Shown piece by piece: positions 17,578-27,210 of a stretch of 64,000 nucleotides of DNA. The stretch lies in NCBI RefSeq assembly GCF_016820495.1, contig NZ_JADHDU010000003.1:310367-374366 (forward strand). The letters run 5' to 3'. Numbering within the stretch: position 1 is the stretch's first letter; every line of letters starts with the position of its first letter. The notes under the pieces were generated by a model. That model was given only the letters and a program-made list of their open reading frames with translations, had not been told where the DNA came from and ran no database searches. This DNA comes from Planococcus beigongshangi (GTDB lineage: Bacteria > Bacillota > Bacilli > Bacillales_A > Planococcaceae). The position numbers and the translations under genes were made by a program.

Positions 17578-18309
17578 ATGAAAGTATCTTTATTTGTCAC
17601 ATGCCTTTCAGAAATGTTCTACCAAAATGTTGCGAAAGATGTTGTCGAAGTTTTGGAACGGCTAGGCTGTGAAGTTGACTTTCCGAGAGGACAAGTATGT
17701 TGCGGTCAGCCGGCATACAACAGCGGTTACAGGAAAGATGCACAAAAAGCAGCAAAACAGATGATTTCAAGTCTGGAAAACTCCGAACATATCGTTACAC
17801 CGTCTGGTTCGTGTGCAGCGATGTTCAAAGAATATTCGGAGCTTTTAAAAGATGAACCGGCTTGGAAAGGACGCGCGCAGGCAGTCGCCGATAAAACTTA
17901 TGAATTTACTCAGTTCATCGTAAATGTTCTAAAAATTGAAGATGTGGGGGCTGAATACCCTGCAAGAGCCACTTATCATACTTCCTGCCATATGACGCGG
18001 CTGCTGAATGAAAAAGAAGCACCATTTAAATTATTGAAGAATGTTAAAGGCCTCGAATTGATACCACTTGAGAACAGCTATGACTGCTGCGGATTTGGCG
18101 GCACATTCGCTGTAAAGATGGCACCTATTTCTGAACAGATGGTGGATGAGAAAGTCCGGCATATTGAAGATACGGCAGCCAATGTCCTGATTGCAGCAGA
18201 TAATGGCTGCATGATGAATATTAAAGGCCGGATCGATCGGAAAGGAAAGCCGATTGAGGTAAAACATATTGCACAGATTCTAAATACGCGAGTGGAAGGG
18301 AGGATATAA
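17578..18309 (+). CDS. lutA: L-lactate oxidation protein LutA (CCG-domain)
   Basis: A 243-residue cysteine-rich protein of the LutA/LldE family, a subunit of the iron-sulfur complex that oxidises L-lactate to pyruvate. Two CCG-type motifs are present (CCGQP near residue 42, CCGFGG near 169), each with further conserved Cys. The ATG at 17578 gives the family-typical start [10 protein letters not shown]; the GTG at 17569 would add three residues. lutB begins two bases after the stop. It is the first gene of a complete lutABC operon. Confidence 0.92.
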   Translation: MKVSLFVTCLSEMFYQNVAKDVVEVLERLGCEVDFPRGQVCCGQPAYNSGYRKDAQKAAKQMISSLENSEHIVTPSGSCAAMFKEYSELLKDEPAWKGRAQAVADKTYEFTQFIVNVLKIEDVGAEYPARATYHTSCHMTRLLNEKEAPFKLLKNVKGLELIPLENSYDCCGFGGTFAVKMAPISEQMVDEKVRHIEDTAANVLIAADNGCMMNIKGRIDRKGKPIEVKHIAQILNTRVEGRI

Positions 18310-18311
18310 AG

Positions 18312-19742
18312 ATGGCGATGAAGATAGGCGATAAACCTTTTTTTGACCGGGTGGACGATGCGCTTGAAGATAATTTTATGCGAAACGCGATGGCTGAAGC
18401 ACAGGATGGATTACGCGGCAGAAAATTGAAGGCAACCGTAGAGGATGAGCAGATTGGTGACTGGGAAGAGTGGCGCAGCGCCGGAGAGGAAATCCGCCGG
18501 CATACGCTGGAAAACCTAGACTATTACTTAAATCAATTAAGCGAAAACTTTGCCAGACAAGGTGGCCATGTCTATTTCGCTGAAACTGCCGAAGATGCCA
18601 CGCGTTATATCCAGGACGTTGCCAAAAAAAAGAATGCAAAAAAAATTACGAAAGCAAAATCGATGGTGACGGAAGAAATCGGTTTGAACCAGGCGCTGGA
18701 AGAAATCGGCTGTGACGTATATGAAACAGATCTGGCTGAATATATCCTGCAGATAGATGATCATGACAGACCTTCACACATTGTCGTTCCATCGCTGCAT
18801 AAAAATAAAGAGAAAATCCGCGATACATTCCGCGATAAGGCAAATTATACCGGAACCTCGGAACCTTGCGAACTGACTGCATTTGCACGGAGCCAGCTTC
18901 GGGAAACTTTTCTCGAGGCGGATATCGGTGTCACAGGCTGTAATTTTGCTGTGGCAGAATCCGGCACGATTTCTCTCGTAACGAATGAAGGAAATGCAAA
19001 TATGGTGACGACATTCCCGAAAACCCAAATAACTGTTATGGGGATGGAGCGTCTTGTACCGACATGGGAAGAACTTGATGTCATGATCAATCTGCTGAGC
19101 AGAAGCGCCGTTGGACAGAAAATAACAACGTATGTGACCAATCTGACTCCACAATTGGAGGAGGACAGCATAGACGCTCCAAACGAATTTCACCTGGTTA
19201 TCTTGGATGCCGGACGTTCCAATGCATTGGGAACCGAATTCCAGTCGGCGCTCCATTGTATCCGCTGCGCGGCTTGTGTAAATGTTTGTCCGGTTTACCG
19301 GCATATCGGCGGCCATGCATATGGCTCCATTTACCAGGGACCGATTGGCGCGGTATTGTCACCTATTCTTGGTGGTTATGAAGAATACGGGGAGCTCCCA
19401 TATGCATCCAGCCTTTGCGCAGCCTGTACAGAAGCCTGTCCGGTCAAAATTCCGCTTCATGAACATCTCATAAAACATCGTGAAAACTATGTTGAAAAAA
19501 AGGGGATGACTGCTGAAAAAATGGCAATGAAGACATTTGGAATCGGGGCAAGTTCTCCTGCACTGTTTAAGCTTGCGGTAAAAGGTATGCCTGCAGTTCT
19601 CGGTCCTTTAGTGAAAGATGACAGCATCTCGTCAGGACCAGGACCGATGAAGCTGTGGACTTCAGTCCGGGAATTTCCGGCGCCCGGGAAGGGCAATTTC
19701 AGAAAATGGTTCGATGACCATAAAAAGGGGAGGAACCAGTAA
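18312..19742 (+). CDS. lutB: L-lactate oxidation iron-sulfur protein LutB
   Basis: A 476-residue protein with an N-terminal LUD domain (about residues 70-295; KSMVTEEI, GITxCN-like [12 protein letters not shown]) and a C-terminal dicluster ferredoxin domain. Two [4Fe-4S] sites are visible in [15 protein letters not shown] and [13 protein letters not shown]. The [13 protein letters not shown] tail is also family-typical. It passes electrons from lactate in complex with LutA and LutC. It begins two bases after lutA and ends directly against the lutC start. Confidence 0.95.
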   Translation: MAMKIGDKPFFDRVDDALEDNFMRNAMAEAQDGLRGRKLKATVEDEQIGDWEEWRSAGEEIRRHTLENLDYYLNQLSENFARQGGHVYFAETAEDATRYIQDVAKKKNAKKITKAKSMVTEEIGLNQALEEIGCDVYETDLAEYILQIDDHDRPSHIVVPSLHKNKEKIRDTFRDKANYTGTSEPCELTAFARSQLRETFLEADIGVTGCNFAVAESGTISLVTNEGNANMVTTFPKTQITVMGMERLVPTWEELDVMINLLSRSAVGQKITTYVTNLTPQLEEDSIDAPNEFHLVILDAGRSNALGTEFQSALHCIRCAACVNVCPVYRHIGGHAYGSIYQGPIGAVLSPILGGYEEYGELPYASSLCAACTEACPVKIPLHEHLIKHRENYVEKKGMTAEKMAMKTFGIGASSPALFKLAVKGMPAVLGPLVKDDSISSGPGPMKLWTSVREFPAPGKGNFRKWFDDHKKGRNQ

Positions 19743-20444
19743 ATGGCTGTAGGCACAATCCATAATAAAGATGCGTTCATAAATAAAATTTCATCTAAGC
19801 TGGGACGTGATCGAAACGAATCAGTGATTCTTCCTAAATGGGAGCACCGGCCGCAATTTGAGGTCCTTAAAGGAGCTTCTTCGGATGAATTAGCTGCAGC
19901 TTTCAAGAACAATAGTCTGGAGAAGTCGACATATGTTGTAGAGACTGATGCAAAGAACCTGGCTTCAGCATTAGAAAAAGTAATCGAGAAATATGGCGGG
20001 GGACAGCTGGTGGCCTCCAATGATCAACGATTCACTGAATATGGTCTAGATGAGCTGTTAAAACAGACCAAAGCTCATGTATGGAATCCTGTTCTAGGAG
20101 AAGAAAATATTGCTGTAACGAAAAAAGCCAATATCGGGATGTTCTTCAGTGATGCTGCTCTGGCAGAGTCAGGGACAGTCGTCCAATTCAATGACAAGGA
20201 TATTGCACGTTCCATCAGTTTGCTGCCGATGGCTTATGTATCCATTATTCCCAAGTCCACTATCGTTCCACGCATGACACAGGTTGCTCAAGCTATTCAC
20301 AAGTCGGTTGAGGAAGGAAACAATCTCGCCACCTGCATCAATTTCATCTCAGGTCCGAGCAATAGTGCTGATATTGAAATGAACATTGTTATTGGGGTGC
20401 ATGGTCCTGTTGAAGCTGTGCATGTGATTGTGAATGATATGTAA
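19743..20444 (+). CDS. lutC: L-lactate oxidation protein LutC (LUD domain)
   Basis: A 233-residue LUD-domain protein, third member of the lactate utilization complex. Conserved segments include GMFFSDAALAESGTV and the C-terminal SGPSNSADIEMNIVIGVHGP. It starts on the base after the lutB stop, so the three genes form a tight operon. If the upstream FAH hydrolase makes lactate, this operon would recover it as pyruvate; that link is inference. Confidence 0.94.
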   Translation: MAVGTIHNKDAFINKISSKLGRDRNESVILPKWEHRPQFEVLKGASSDELAAAFKNNSLEKSTYVVETDAKNLASALEKVIEKYGGGQLVASNDQRFTEYGLDELLKQTKAHVWNPVLGEENIAVTKKANIGMFFSDAALAESGTVVQFNDKDIARSISLLPMAYVSIIPKSTIVPRMTQVAQAIHKSVEEGNNLATCINFISGPSNSADIEMNIVIGVHGPVEAVHVIVNDM

Positions 20445-20825
20445 TCAAACGCTTTATAAGGTAAGGTAATTTGCTATAGATTTAAAATTTAAAGCTAAAA
20501 GTATAATGAAATAAATGAAAAAACAGGCATAGGGATTTAATGCCCTGCTCTGAGCTGACCAAAAAAAGTTAAGCTTAAAATTAAGCGGTTTGTTGTACAT
20601 GAGTTCAGTATAGTTGCTTTGAAAGCAGGCGATTCGGCAAATCAGTCAAGTCATTGTAAACTGTTTCAATTTTTCTCTCTTCCAATAAGTTTTTTTCGTT
20701 TTAAATTCTGAAAAAATTGTAATGACGATAAATATTTAGATTTCATAAAGGAAGGATACTAAATAAAATGATTACGGAAATTATTTGTAATTTTTCAGAA
20801 ATATTAAAGTAGCTCAGGAGTTTAA
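20445..20825 (+). other. Intergenic region between lutC and the permease gene
   Basis: About 380 AT-rich bases without a supported gene. A weak hairpin (CAGGCAT and ATGCCCTG near 20522-20548) could end lutABC transcription. No perfect cre box was found; the AAACGCTTTA near 20447 departs from the consensus at several positions. Confidence 0.4.
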
Positions 20826-22196
20826 ATGGCAAACTATATTTTTTCTAAAAACTTATATTTTTTTTATTCTTTCGTTTTTTTACTCCATATTATAAATGTC
20901 TTTCTGGAGAGTGAAAATCTTAATTACACATTAGGTGTTTTGGCGATTGTTATGTTGATCGTTTCATATGGCAAGGCTTCTTGCCTTTTTAAAATTCTTA
21001 GTGGAGCATTCATCGTGGCAGGTATGTTATTGTTTTCTTCTGCAGGACAGCCATTGAAGCAACTGCCGCCTATGCTGATATCGAATATGTCTTTACTGAC
21101 ATTGCTAGTAATGCTGCCGTGGATGAATAGTGTAGTCAGAAGTGGCAGATTCGACAAAAACTTAAAGCAAGTGATGGAAGTAAATGTGAACGATCTTGGA
21201 CAACTTTATTCCCGGAGTTCAATTATTACTTTGCTTTTAGCTTCTTTTCTGAATTTATCGGCCGTTTCTATAACACAAGATGTGTTAAAAGAGAATTTAA
21301 AGACATTCAAAGGTGAGGTAAGAAACGAATTTGTCAATAGTGCAACCTTAAGAGGGTACTCGTTGGCGTTAGTTTGGAGCCCTCTGGAAATTTTACTTGC
21401 AACTTCGATTTTTGTTACAGGAGTAAATTACATTTCTTTACTACCTTGGCTTCTGCTTATTTCCGCGGTAACTTTTATCATGGATTCTTTTTGGGGAAGG
21501 CTGCATTATAAAAACTATATATATAATCATAAGCTAGCTGTAGAGCGGCCGATAAACACGAGAATATTAGTGAAAAAATCAGCTTATTTAATTTGTGCGC
21601 TTGCTATTTTTTTGTCACTCGTTATTCTCCTTGGCAATCTATTCAATTTTGAATTTATTTTTACCGTCACAATATTAATTTTTCCTTTTTCTTTCTTATG
21701 GTCTTTTTTGCTGAAGAGGACTCGAAGTTTTTTAGTAATTGGTTGGAATACTTGGAAGGTCAAAACAAATACCATGCAAAACTTTATCGTTTTGTTCATT
21801 TCACTTGCATTTTTCGCTAATACTATAAATGGCTCCTCCTTTTTGGGGATGATTCAAAATCCAATCATAGCAATGGCTGATAAGCCTCTCTTTATCATGA
21901 TTACCATTCAGCTACTATTTATCTTCCTTAGCATGTTTGGTGTCCACCCAGTGGCAACAATCGGTGTTTTAAGCGGCGTCATTTCAACACTAATCACTTT
22001 TATGAATCCAATTAGTTTGGCGATAGTTTTAGTAACAAGTTCTATTTCAACAGTGACTGTTGGCACTTATGGACTCGTTGTGACCCTAACTTCAGTGAAT
22101 ATGGAGCAAAGTCCATATAAAATAACATTACAAAATTTGCCTTATGCTCTCGTTTTTGGTGGAATAGGGATTCTAACAGCATATTTATTATTGTGA
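20826..22196 (+). CDS. Polytopic membrane protein, probable organic-anion permease
   Basis: A 456-residue protein with about 11-12 hydrophobic segments and no enzymatic domain. CAGGAG precedes the ATG. A central polar loop carries the segment FVNSATLRGYSLALVWSPLEI, and GVHPVATIGVLSGV near the C-terminus contains short polar breaks inside helices, as in Na+- or H+-coupled carboxylate carriers. It follows lutABC, so lactate or another small carboxylate is a possible substrate, but it is not an LctP/LldP-type permease that I recognise. Family assignment is uncertain. Confidence 0.6.
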   Translation: MANYIFSKNLYFFYSFVFLLHIINVFLESENLNYTLGVLAIVMLIVSYGKASCLFKILSGAFIVAGMLLFSSAGQPLKQLPPMLISNMSLLTLLVMLPWMNSVVRSGRFDKNLKQVMEVNVNDLGQLYSRSSIITLLLASFLNLSAVSITQDVLKENLKTFKGEVRNEFVNSATLRGYSLALVWSPLEILLATSIFVTGVNYISLLPWLLLISAVTFIMDSFWGRLHYKNYIYNHKLAVERPINTRILVKKSAYLICALAIFLSLVILLGNLFNFEFIFTVTILIFPFSFLWSFLLKRTRSFLVIGWNTWKVKTNTMQNFIVLFISLAFFANTINGSSFLGMIQNPIIAMADKPLFIMITIQLLFIFLSMFGVHPVATIGVLSGVISTLITFMNPISLAIVLVTSSISTVTVGTYGLVVTLTSVNMEQSPYKITLQNLPYALVFGGIGILTAYLLL

Positions 22197-22479
22197 TTCC
22201 CTACTTAAAATTTTTTAAAAATAATTTTCAGCCTAGGCCAAAGTTTATTATTATATGAAAATAATAAGTAAAGCTAATGTTCTCGATATAAAAGTAAATG
22301 TCAAAAAGTGAGTCCATTTTGATAATAGATTTTTATGAGATATTTTTTTAGGATTGAATTCATGCGAAGACTTTTTTATATAAGAAAAAAAAGAAATTTA
22401 CTGCCATGAATGAAATTGCGAACATTAGCAAAGTGATTGAACAACTTCAGCTCATTTACAGCTTGTCTGCATTGTGAAA
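22197..22479 (+). other. AT-rich non-coding stretch
   Basis: No gene, promoter or clear hairpin was found. It leads directly into the IS66 relic. Confidence 0.4.
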
Positions 22480-22970
22480 AGGTGAATTCATAAACCCCTT
22501 CAATAAAGCGATGATCCCAAATTTAGTTATCTTAAAAGGAATGACTTAACTTTCTGCAACGGCTTTCATCATGTCGCAAAAATTTGTGAACGGACTTCCG
22601 CTTTATCGCCAAGAAAATTAATTGAAACGTAATGGGCTTCTGTGGGAGTGCTAGACACTCTCATTCTGGATAATTACGAGAACATCCTGCAGCTTAAATC
22701 ATTTATACAAGTACTACCACTGGCATAATCCAAGTTGTACAATAGCTCTCTAGCACGAGCGAAGTAATGTGAGAAAACCGGTTGTCCTTTCAATTACTGA
22801 GCGAGCCGAGTGAGTGAAATTCCCAAGGGTGTCTTGAGTGGATGCAAGAGTATCTCAATGTCGACGGATACGTCGGTAATGAATCAATAGAGAATGTAGA
22901 ATCAATGTAAACTACTGGGTGGTCAGGTGTGTGAGAAATTCGATGAGGCGGTAAAACCTTAAATAGTCTC
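22480..22970 (+). pseudogene. Decayed IS66-family transposase (TnpC) fragment
   Basis: Conceptual translation across several frameshifts and stops gives IS66 TnpC landmarks in the right order: SATAFIMSQKFVNGLPLYRQE near 22549-22615, then YLNVDGYVGNESIENV near 22851-22900, then CEKFDEAVKP near 22930-22960. In intact IS66 transposases the second block is the YLHVDGYAGY catalytic region and the third the CWAHARRKFDEA region. No intact frame longer than about 60 codons remains. It is an old insertion relic on the + strand. Confidence 0.75.
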
Positions 22971-23199
22971 TCGTCAAGCAACAACCAATCGGCACTAACT
23001 TACAAGAGAATCAAATTCTGTAACCAATTATTCGCGATTGAGTACAATACCAAAAACATAAAGTAATAAGAATGGTTGAAAATAAAAAACTATTCACCCC
23101 GCGCTAAATGCTTATTTAGCATGTTTAAACGAAAAAATCATTGCATATTAATCAGCAACCGTTAAACCCGTTACTTTTATACAAATAGATGGAATGAAA

Positions 23200-23765
23200 T
23201 TACATGTCTCTTGAAATACAGACTATTATGATTGCCGAAAAATACGCTGAGCGGTCGATTAAACCTTTGGTCGTCGGTAAAAAGTCGGCTCTTTTCTGCT
23301 TTATTTTGACGGCATTGCGTAATGCTTTTGCATGATGGTTTGAATCGCGTGGCGATGTCGCATCAGCTTGTAATTGTCCTTCAATACCTTCTTTTTCCGA
23401 TGGCCAAAACGATATTTTTTTCTTGCACAGCGCGATAATCGCTTCTTCCACCTCCAATCCTCTGGTAGCACCATCGGCGAGCCACTTATAATAAAATGTA
23501 CATGTTGTCGCTTTTTCTTCTACTCTTCATTCGCGAATTCTCGTCCATGTTCATATGAATATTGCTTACCGCACTGGTGGTCGAACCGGTAAATTTTATT
23601 ACCTCGATACTATTTTATCCACGTCTTGATATGTAATTTATTTTTAATCTTCTGTTTCTTCATAATCTCTTCATTTGTCATTTGACCGCTCAGTTTGTCT
23701 TTTACGGTGGCCAATTTTGTTTCACTTGAATATACGTTTCTTTCTATGCAAAAACACCTCCGTTT
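23200..23765 (-). pseudogene. Decayed IS3-family (IS150-like) transposase fragment
   Basis: Read on the - strand, it contains the OrfA helix-turn-helix region (LSGQMTNEEIMKKQKIKN, then HIKTWIKWY) near 23610-23690, followed across frameshifts by an OrfB N-terminal region (EEAIIALCKKK, RYRFGHRKKK, then QTIMQKHYAM) near 23290-23460. The part after about 23290 degrades further and no DDE domain is left. Several stops and frame changes show it is inactive. Confidence 0.7.
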
Positions 23766-23802
23766 TTAGTACTTGTGGTAAGTGCCATTGCGGAGGTGTT
23801 TT
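23751..23802. repeat. Hairpin at the end of the IS3 relic
   Basis: AAAACACCTCCG (23751-23762) and CGGAGGTGTTTT (23791-23802) are perfect 12-base inverted repeats around a loop that itself contains ACTT/AAGT. Similar AGGTGTTTTATAT sequence follows the IS3 orfB relic at 52951, so it probably belongs to this IS type. It could act as a terminator on either strand. Confidence 0.6.
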
Positions 23803-24184
23803 ATATTGCTCAATTTAATTATGTTAGTATACATTTCTTTTCTAAGAAAGTAGGTATTCTTTATGAGATGTATCCGTGTCAGCTAGGCTTTAGGTGGAAA
23901 TAGGTATAATTGGGGACGGGGAAATTAGACCAGATAATTAATTGTTAGTGCAAGCTGGTCTAAAACTTAAAAAATGAAGGAAGAAATCCGTAATTGCCAT
24001 TATCCTTTTTTCATGAATAAAGCGGTGAAAGACATATAAAATTAACTAAGAGTTTTGCATTGTTAAAGTAAACACAGACTTATTTTTCTACTAACTAGAA
24101 AAAACAAACTTTTTTTCGAAATTAAAAACTTTTTGTAAATTACAGAAAATTGTGTTATTCTATTTTCGAAAGTGAGGTATGATC
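23803..24184 (+). other. Intergenic region before the YheO-type regulator
   Basis: AT-rich, no gene seen. TAGACCAG (about 23928) and CTGGTCTA (about 23956) form an 8-base inverted repeat followed by A-rich DNA. A promoter with TTACAG and TTCTAT-like boxes near 24140-24162 is possible but weak. Confidence 0.35.
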
Positions 24185-24835
24185 ATGGAAAATGTTAAAC
24201 AAGAAAGAAAATTTTTGAAGGCTGTAGTTAAGGGGATAGCTGCACAATTTGGGGAGAATTGCGAAGTTGTCCTCCATGATTTGACAAGACAATATGACAG
24301 CACAATCGTTGCAATTGAAAATGGTCATGTCACGGGAAGAAAGGTAGGTGACCCAGGAACCAATTTAGGTTTAGAAGTTTTAAGGGGAACTGTTGAAGGA
24401 GGAGATAAATATAACTATATAACCCAAACAAAAACCGGTAAAATACTTCGATCAACCTCCATTTATATAAATAATGAAAAAAATGAAACTATAGGATCCC
24501 TGTGTATAAATTTTGATATTACAAATTTATCAATGGCAGAGAAGACAATCCAATCATTAACTTCTAGTAATTTGACTCAAGAGGTCAAAGAAGATTTTGC
24601 AACAAACGTTAATGAACTGTTAGATGCTCTATTGCAAGAAACAATAGAAAAAGTTGGAAAACCCGTAGCTTTAATGAATAAAGAAGATAAAATCAAAGGC
24701 ATTTTGTACTTAGATCAAAGGGGCGCCTTTTTGATAAAAAAAGCAGGAGACAAGATAACGAATTTTTTTGATATCTCAAAATATACGCTGTATAACTATT
24801 TAGAAGAAGGTAAAAAAGAAAATCAACACATATAA
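24185..24835 (+). CDS. YheO/DauR-type transcriptional regulator (PAS + HTH)
   Basis: A 216-residue protein. The N-terminal YheO-type PAS domain covers about residues 5-115 (AAQFGENCEVVLHDL, then SLCINFDITNL), and the C-terminal HTH covers about 160-210 (KIKGILYLDQRGAFLIKKAGDKI). DauR, the repressor of D-arginine catabolism in Pseudomonas, belongs to this family. The ATG at 24185 is chosen over 24179 for its spacing to GTGAGG. It stands ahead of genes for N-acyl-D-amino-acid use and is their likely regulator. The effector is unknown. Confidence 0.85.
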   Translation: MENVKQERKFLKAVVKGIAAQFGENCEVVLHDLTRQYDSTIVAIENGHVTGRKVGDPGTNLGLEVLRGTVEGGDKYNYITQTKTGKILRSTSIYINNEKNETIGSLCINFDITNLSMAEKTIQSLTSSNLTQEVKEDFATNVNELLDALLQETIEKVGKPVALMNKEDKIKGILYLDQRGAFLIKKAGDKITNFFDISKYTLYNYLEEGKKENQHI

Positions 24836-25547
24836 AGATTTTTATAAAGATTTGAGAAAAATTGACTCAGCACTAGTGTCTTTTTAAAAATGGAAATAAT
24901 TTTAAAAAAGGTTGCCTCTTCAAGTTGAAAGTACCAATAGATAACAAAAGAAGAATGCGAACACACTTTCATTTCAACGGTTTTCTTCATGATATTAAAG
25001 AGCTTGAAATTTCTTACAATCAAATAGTAGGCGCTTATTTTCGGGTTAGAGCTCAGCCAACAATCAACTGTAAGCGCTTGCGAAGCTTCAATCAAAGAGG
25101 GTATCTGAAAAAATGTTTTTAACAACGTTATATGTGAAATCTTTCTGTTTTTATTAACATGATTTACTTTTGCTTCCGTCTCTCCAATTGAATACAGAGC
25201 CATTTTTAATTTCTAAATATAGCTGAAAATTACTTCAGACATATACTTCTAATTGTAAGTAAAAAGTATATATTTTCAAATAATGTAAAATTTTTAAAAT
25301 GAACTCTGGATAAATGAATTCTAGATAATATAAAATGATTTTTTATGGATTTAATTAACTGAAAATAAATTATATTTAAACTAAATTTACTATTTTGAAT
25401 ACGAAAACATTTTGCGATAAAGTTTCGTATAAAGCGCATTCTCAATTATTTGAAATAAGCTTTTAAGTATTTTCTGTTTGCAATTTAAAACCATTTAAGA
25501 ATTGGAATATTGTTCCCTGCTAAAAATAAAAATATGAGGTGATTCTT
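24836..25547 (+). other. Non-coding stretch between the regulator and the RidA gene
   Basis: About 700 very AT-rich bases. Open frames on both strands here (such as 24823-25203 on -) have no ribosome site and no family resemblance. A palindromic TGTAAGCGCTTGCG near 25069 resembles a cre box but has two mismatches. GGAATATTGTTCC at 25504-25516 is a small partial palindrome about 30 bases before the RidA start and might be an operator. Confidence 0.4.
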
Positions 25548-26012
25548 ATGTCAGCAGTTCAAAAGCGACTAGATAAATTAGGAATAGAATTATCAAAGCC
25601 ATCAAACCCAAAGTTCAGTTATGTTTCTGTGAATCAAGTTGGAAATCTACTTTATTTATCTGGGTTAGATTGTAGAAAAAATGGTGAACTGATTTTTGAA
25701 GGGAAGCTTGGAAAAGATTTAACAATTGAACAAGGTCAAGAAGCAGCTCGACAGGTTATTATAAATGGTTTATCTGTTCTTCATGATTATTTAGGGGATT
25801 TGGAGAGAGTAAGTAAAATTGTGAAGTTGTTAGGGTTTGTCAATAGTGCAAGCGGTTTTGTAGATCAACCTTATGTAATGAACGGTGCTTCTGATTTGTT
25901 GGGAGAAGTATTTCAAGAGAAAGGCAAGCATGCTCGCTCCGCTATAGGTACTAATGAGCTTCCTTTTAATACTCCTATTGAAATAGAAATGATTGTAGAA
26001 ATTGACAATTAG
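25548..26012 (+). CDS. RidA-family enamine/imine deaminase-like protein
   Basis: A 154-residue YjgF/YER057c/UK114-family protein. The conserved C-terminal HARSAIGTNELPFNTPIEIE includes the arginine that holds the carboxylate of enamine/imine intermediates in RidA. GAGGTGA precedes the ATG at 25548; the GTG at 25539 overlaps this site. RidA hydrolyses 2-aminoacrylate and related products of PLP enzymes. The nearby threonine-synthase-like gene at 30774 could generate such intermediates, which would explain the pairing. At about 154 residues it belongs to the longer RidA subgroup. Confidence 0.85.
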   Translation: MSAVQKRLDKLGIELSKPSNPKFSYVSVNQVGNLLYLSGLDCRKNGELIFEGKLGKDLTIEQGQEAARQVIINGLSVLHDYLGDLERVSKIVKLLGFVNSASGFVDQPYVMNGASDLLGEVFQEKGKHARSAIGTNELPFNTPIEIEMIVEIDN

Positions 26013-26092
26013 ACATACTAATTTTTTGGACAGTAGATCTATCAATTGTAAGAAATAACTAAATAAAAATTAAAAAACGGAGGTTTTTGTAT

Positions 26093-27145
26093 ATGAGAAA
26101 ACTATTAATGCTACTTACAAGTTTAATTGTTTTTTTTGTAGTTGGATGTTCAAATGAGGGTGCTGGTTCTGGGGGGACATCAAATAATAGTCAAGAGTCA
26201 AACTCATCGGAAACTATAGAATTTCGTATCGGAACGGGGAATAATGAATCACACCCACATTATCACGGGATGGTTAAATTGAAAGAGGTACTAGAAGAAG
26301 AAGGTGGGGATAGATTCGATGTAAAGTTCTTCCTTAATTCTACTGTTGGCGATGATCGAGAAATGATAGAAGGACTTCAAATGGGGACTTTAGACGCGAC
26401 AATACCTGCTGTAGGAGTCGTATCTAATTTCGTTACTGACTTTGAAATATTTAATTTTCCATTTCTATTTCCTAATGAGGAAGTAGCAGATGAAGTATTA
26501 GGCGGGCCAACAGGTCAGCAGATATTAGATCGATTACAAGAACAAGGTCAAGGTGTTCTTGGTATGGATTATTGGGAGCAAGGCTTCTTTCTTCTAACAA
26601 ATAGTTCACGTGAGGTTAAGACTCTTGAAGACTTGAAAGGCTTATCAATTCGTACAATTGAAAATGAGATTCAGGTAGATACATTGCGCGCCCTTGGTGC
26701 GAACCCGACCCCGATGCCTTGGGGTGAACTATTTACAGCTATGCAACAAGGAGTAGTAGATGGACAACAAAATCCAATTGCGAATATTCATTCAGCCAAA
26801 TTCTACGAAGTACAAGACTACCTAACAATTACGAACCATCATTATGGACCATCTATCTTCTTGGTTAGTGAAATTTTTTGGAACAAGCTTTCAGAAGAAG
26901 AGCAACAGCTAGTTGATAAAGCCATTAAAGCTGGTAATACAGAAGCGAAAAGAGTAATGAGGGAACAAAATGCAGCGCAGTTACAAGAAGTAGAGGAGTA
27001 TGGTATGACCATTACTGAATTAGATGATTCAGAAATTGATAGAATGCGTGAGCTAGCTCAACCAGTAATTGAGAAGTATTCAGAAGAAATTGGCAAAGAC
27101 TTTGTTAATGAATTCTATCAAGCTGTTGAAGATGCTCAAAAATAA
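26093..27145 (+). CDS. dctP: TRAP transporter solute-binding protein (lipoprotein)
   Basis: A 350-residue DctP-family binding protein with a lipobox ending in Cys19 (FVVGC). The segments LKGLSIRTIENEIQV and PTPMPWGELFTAMQQGVVDGQQNP are the ligand-binding signatures. GGAGG precedes the ATG; an in-frame TTG six bases earlier is unlikely to be used. It is closely similar in design to the binding protein at 45233 (ATNDFYGVWVFLVS there, ITNHHYGPSIFLVS here), so both may bind related amino acid derivatives. A hairpin separates it from dctQ. Confidence 0.92.
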   Translation: MRKLLMLLTSLIVFFVVGCSNEGAGSGGTSNNSQESNSSETIEFRIGTGNNESHPHYHGMVKLKEVLEEEGGDRFDVKFFLNSTVGDDREMIEGLQMGTLDATIPAVGVVSNFVTDFEIFNFPFLFPNEEVADEVLGGPTGQQILDRLQEQGQGVLGMDYWEQGFFLLTNSSREVKTLEDLKGLSIRTIENEIQVDTLRALGANPTPMPWGELFTAMQQGVVDGQQNPIANIHSAKFYEVQDYLTITNHHYGPSIFLVSEIFWNKLSEEEQQLVDKAIKAGNTEAKRVMREQNAAQLQEVEEYGMTITELDDSEIDRMRELAQPVIEKYSEEIGKDFVNEFYQAVEDAQK

Positions 27146-27156
27146 CAACAATGAAA

Positions 27157-27183
27157 AAAGATGAGTGTTTTACACTCATCTTT
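27157..27183 (+). terminator. Hairpin between dctP and dctQ
   Basis: Perfect arms AAAGATGAGTG and CACTCATCTTT with a 5-base loop, ending in TTT. It lies 12 bases after the dctP stop. It probably protects or terminates part of the transcript so that the binding protein is made in excess over the permease. Confidence 0.75.
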
Positions 27184-27210
27184 CTCATCATTTGAAAAGG
27201 GGGAAAAAAA

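Noticed and set aside
18376-19316. Several long minus-strand frames inside lutB
   Set aside because: Shadows of the strongly conserved lutB gene, which has two ferredoxin motifs in the + frame.
25065-25082. Palindromic TGTAAGCGCTTGCG as a cre box
   Set aside because: Two mismatches to the consensus and no promoter or gene start nearby.
24823-25203. 126-codon open frame on the - strand after the YheO-type gene
   Set aside because: No ribosome site, no recognisable domain, and it overlaps the end of a convincing + strand gene; the region is very AT-rich.
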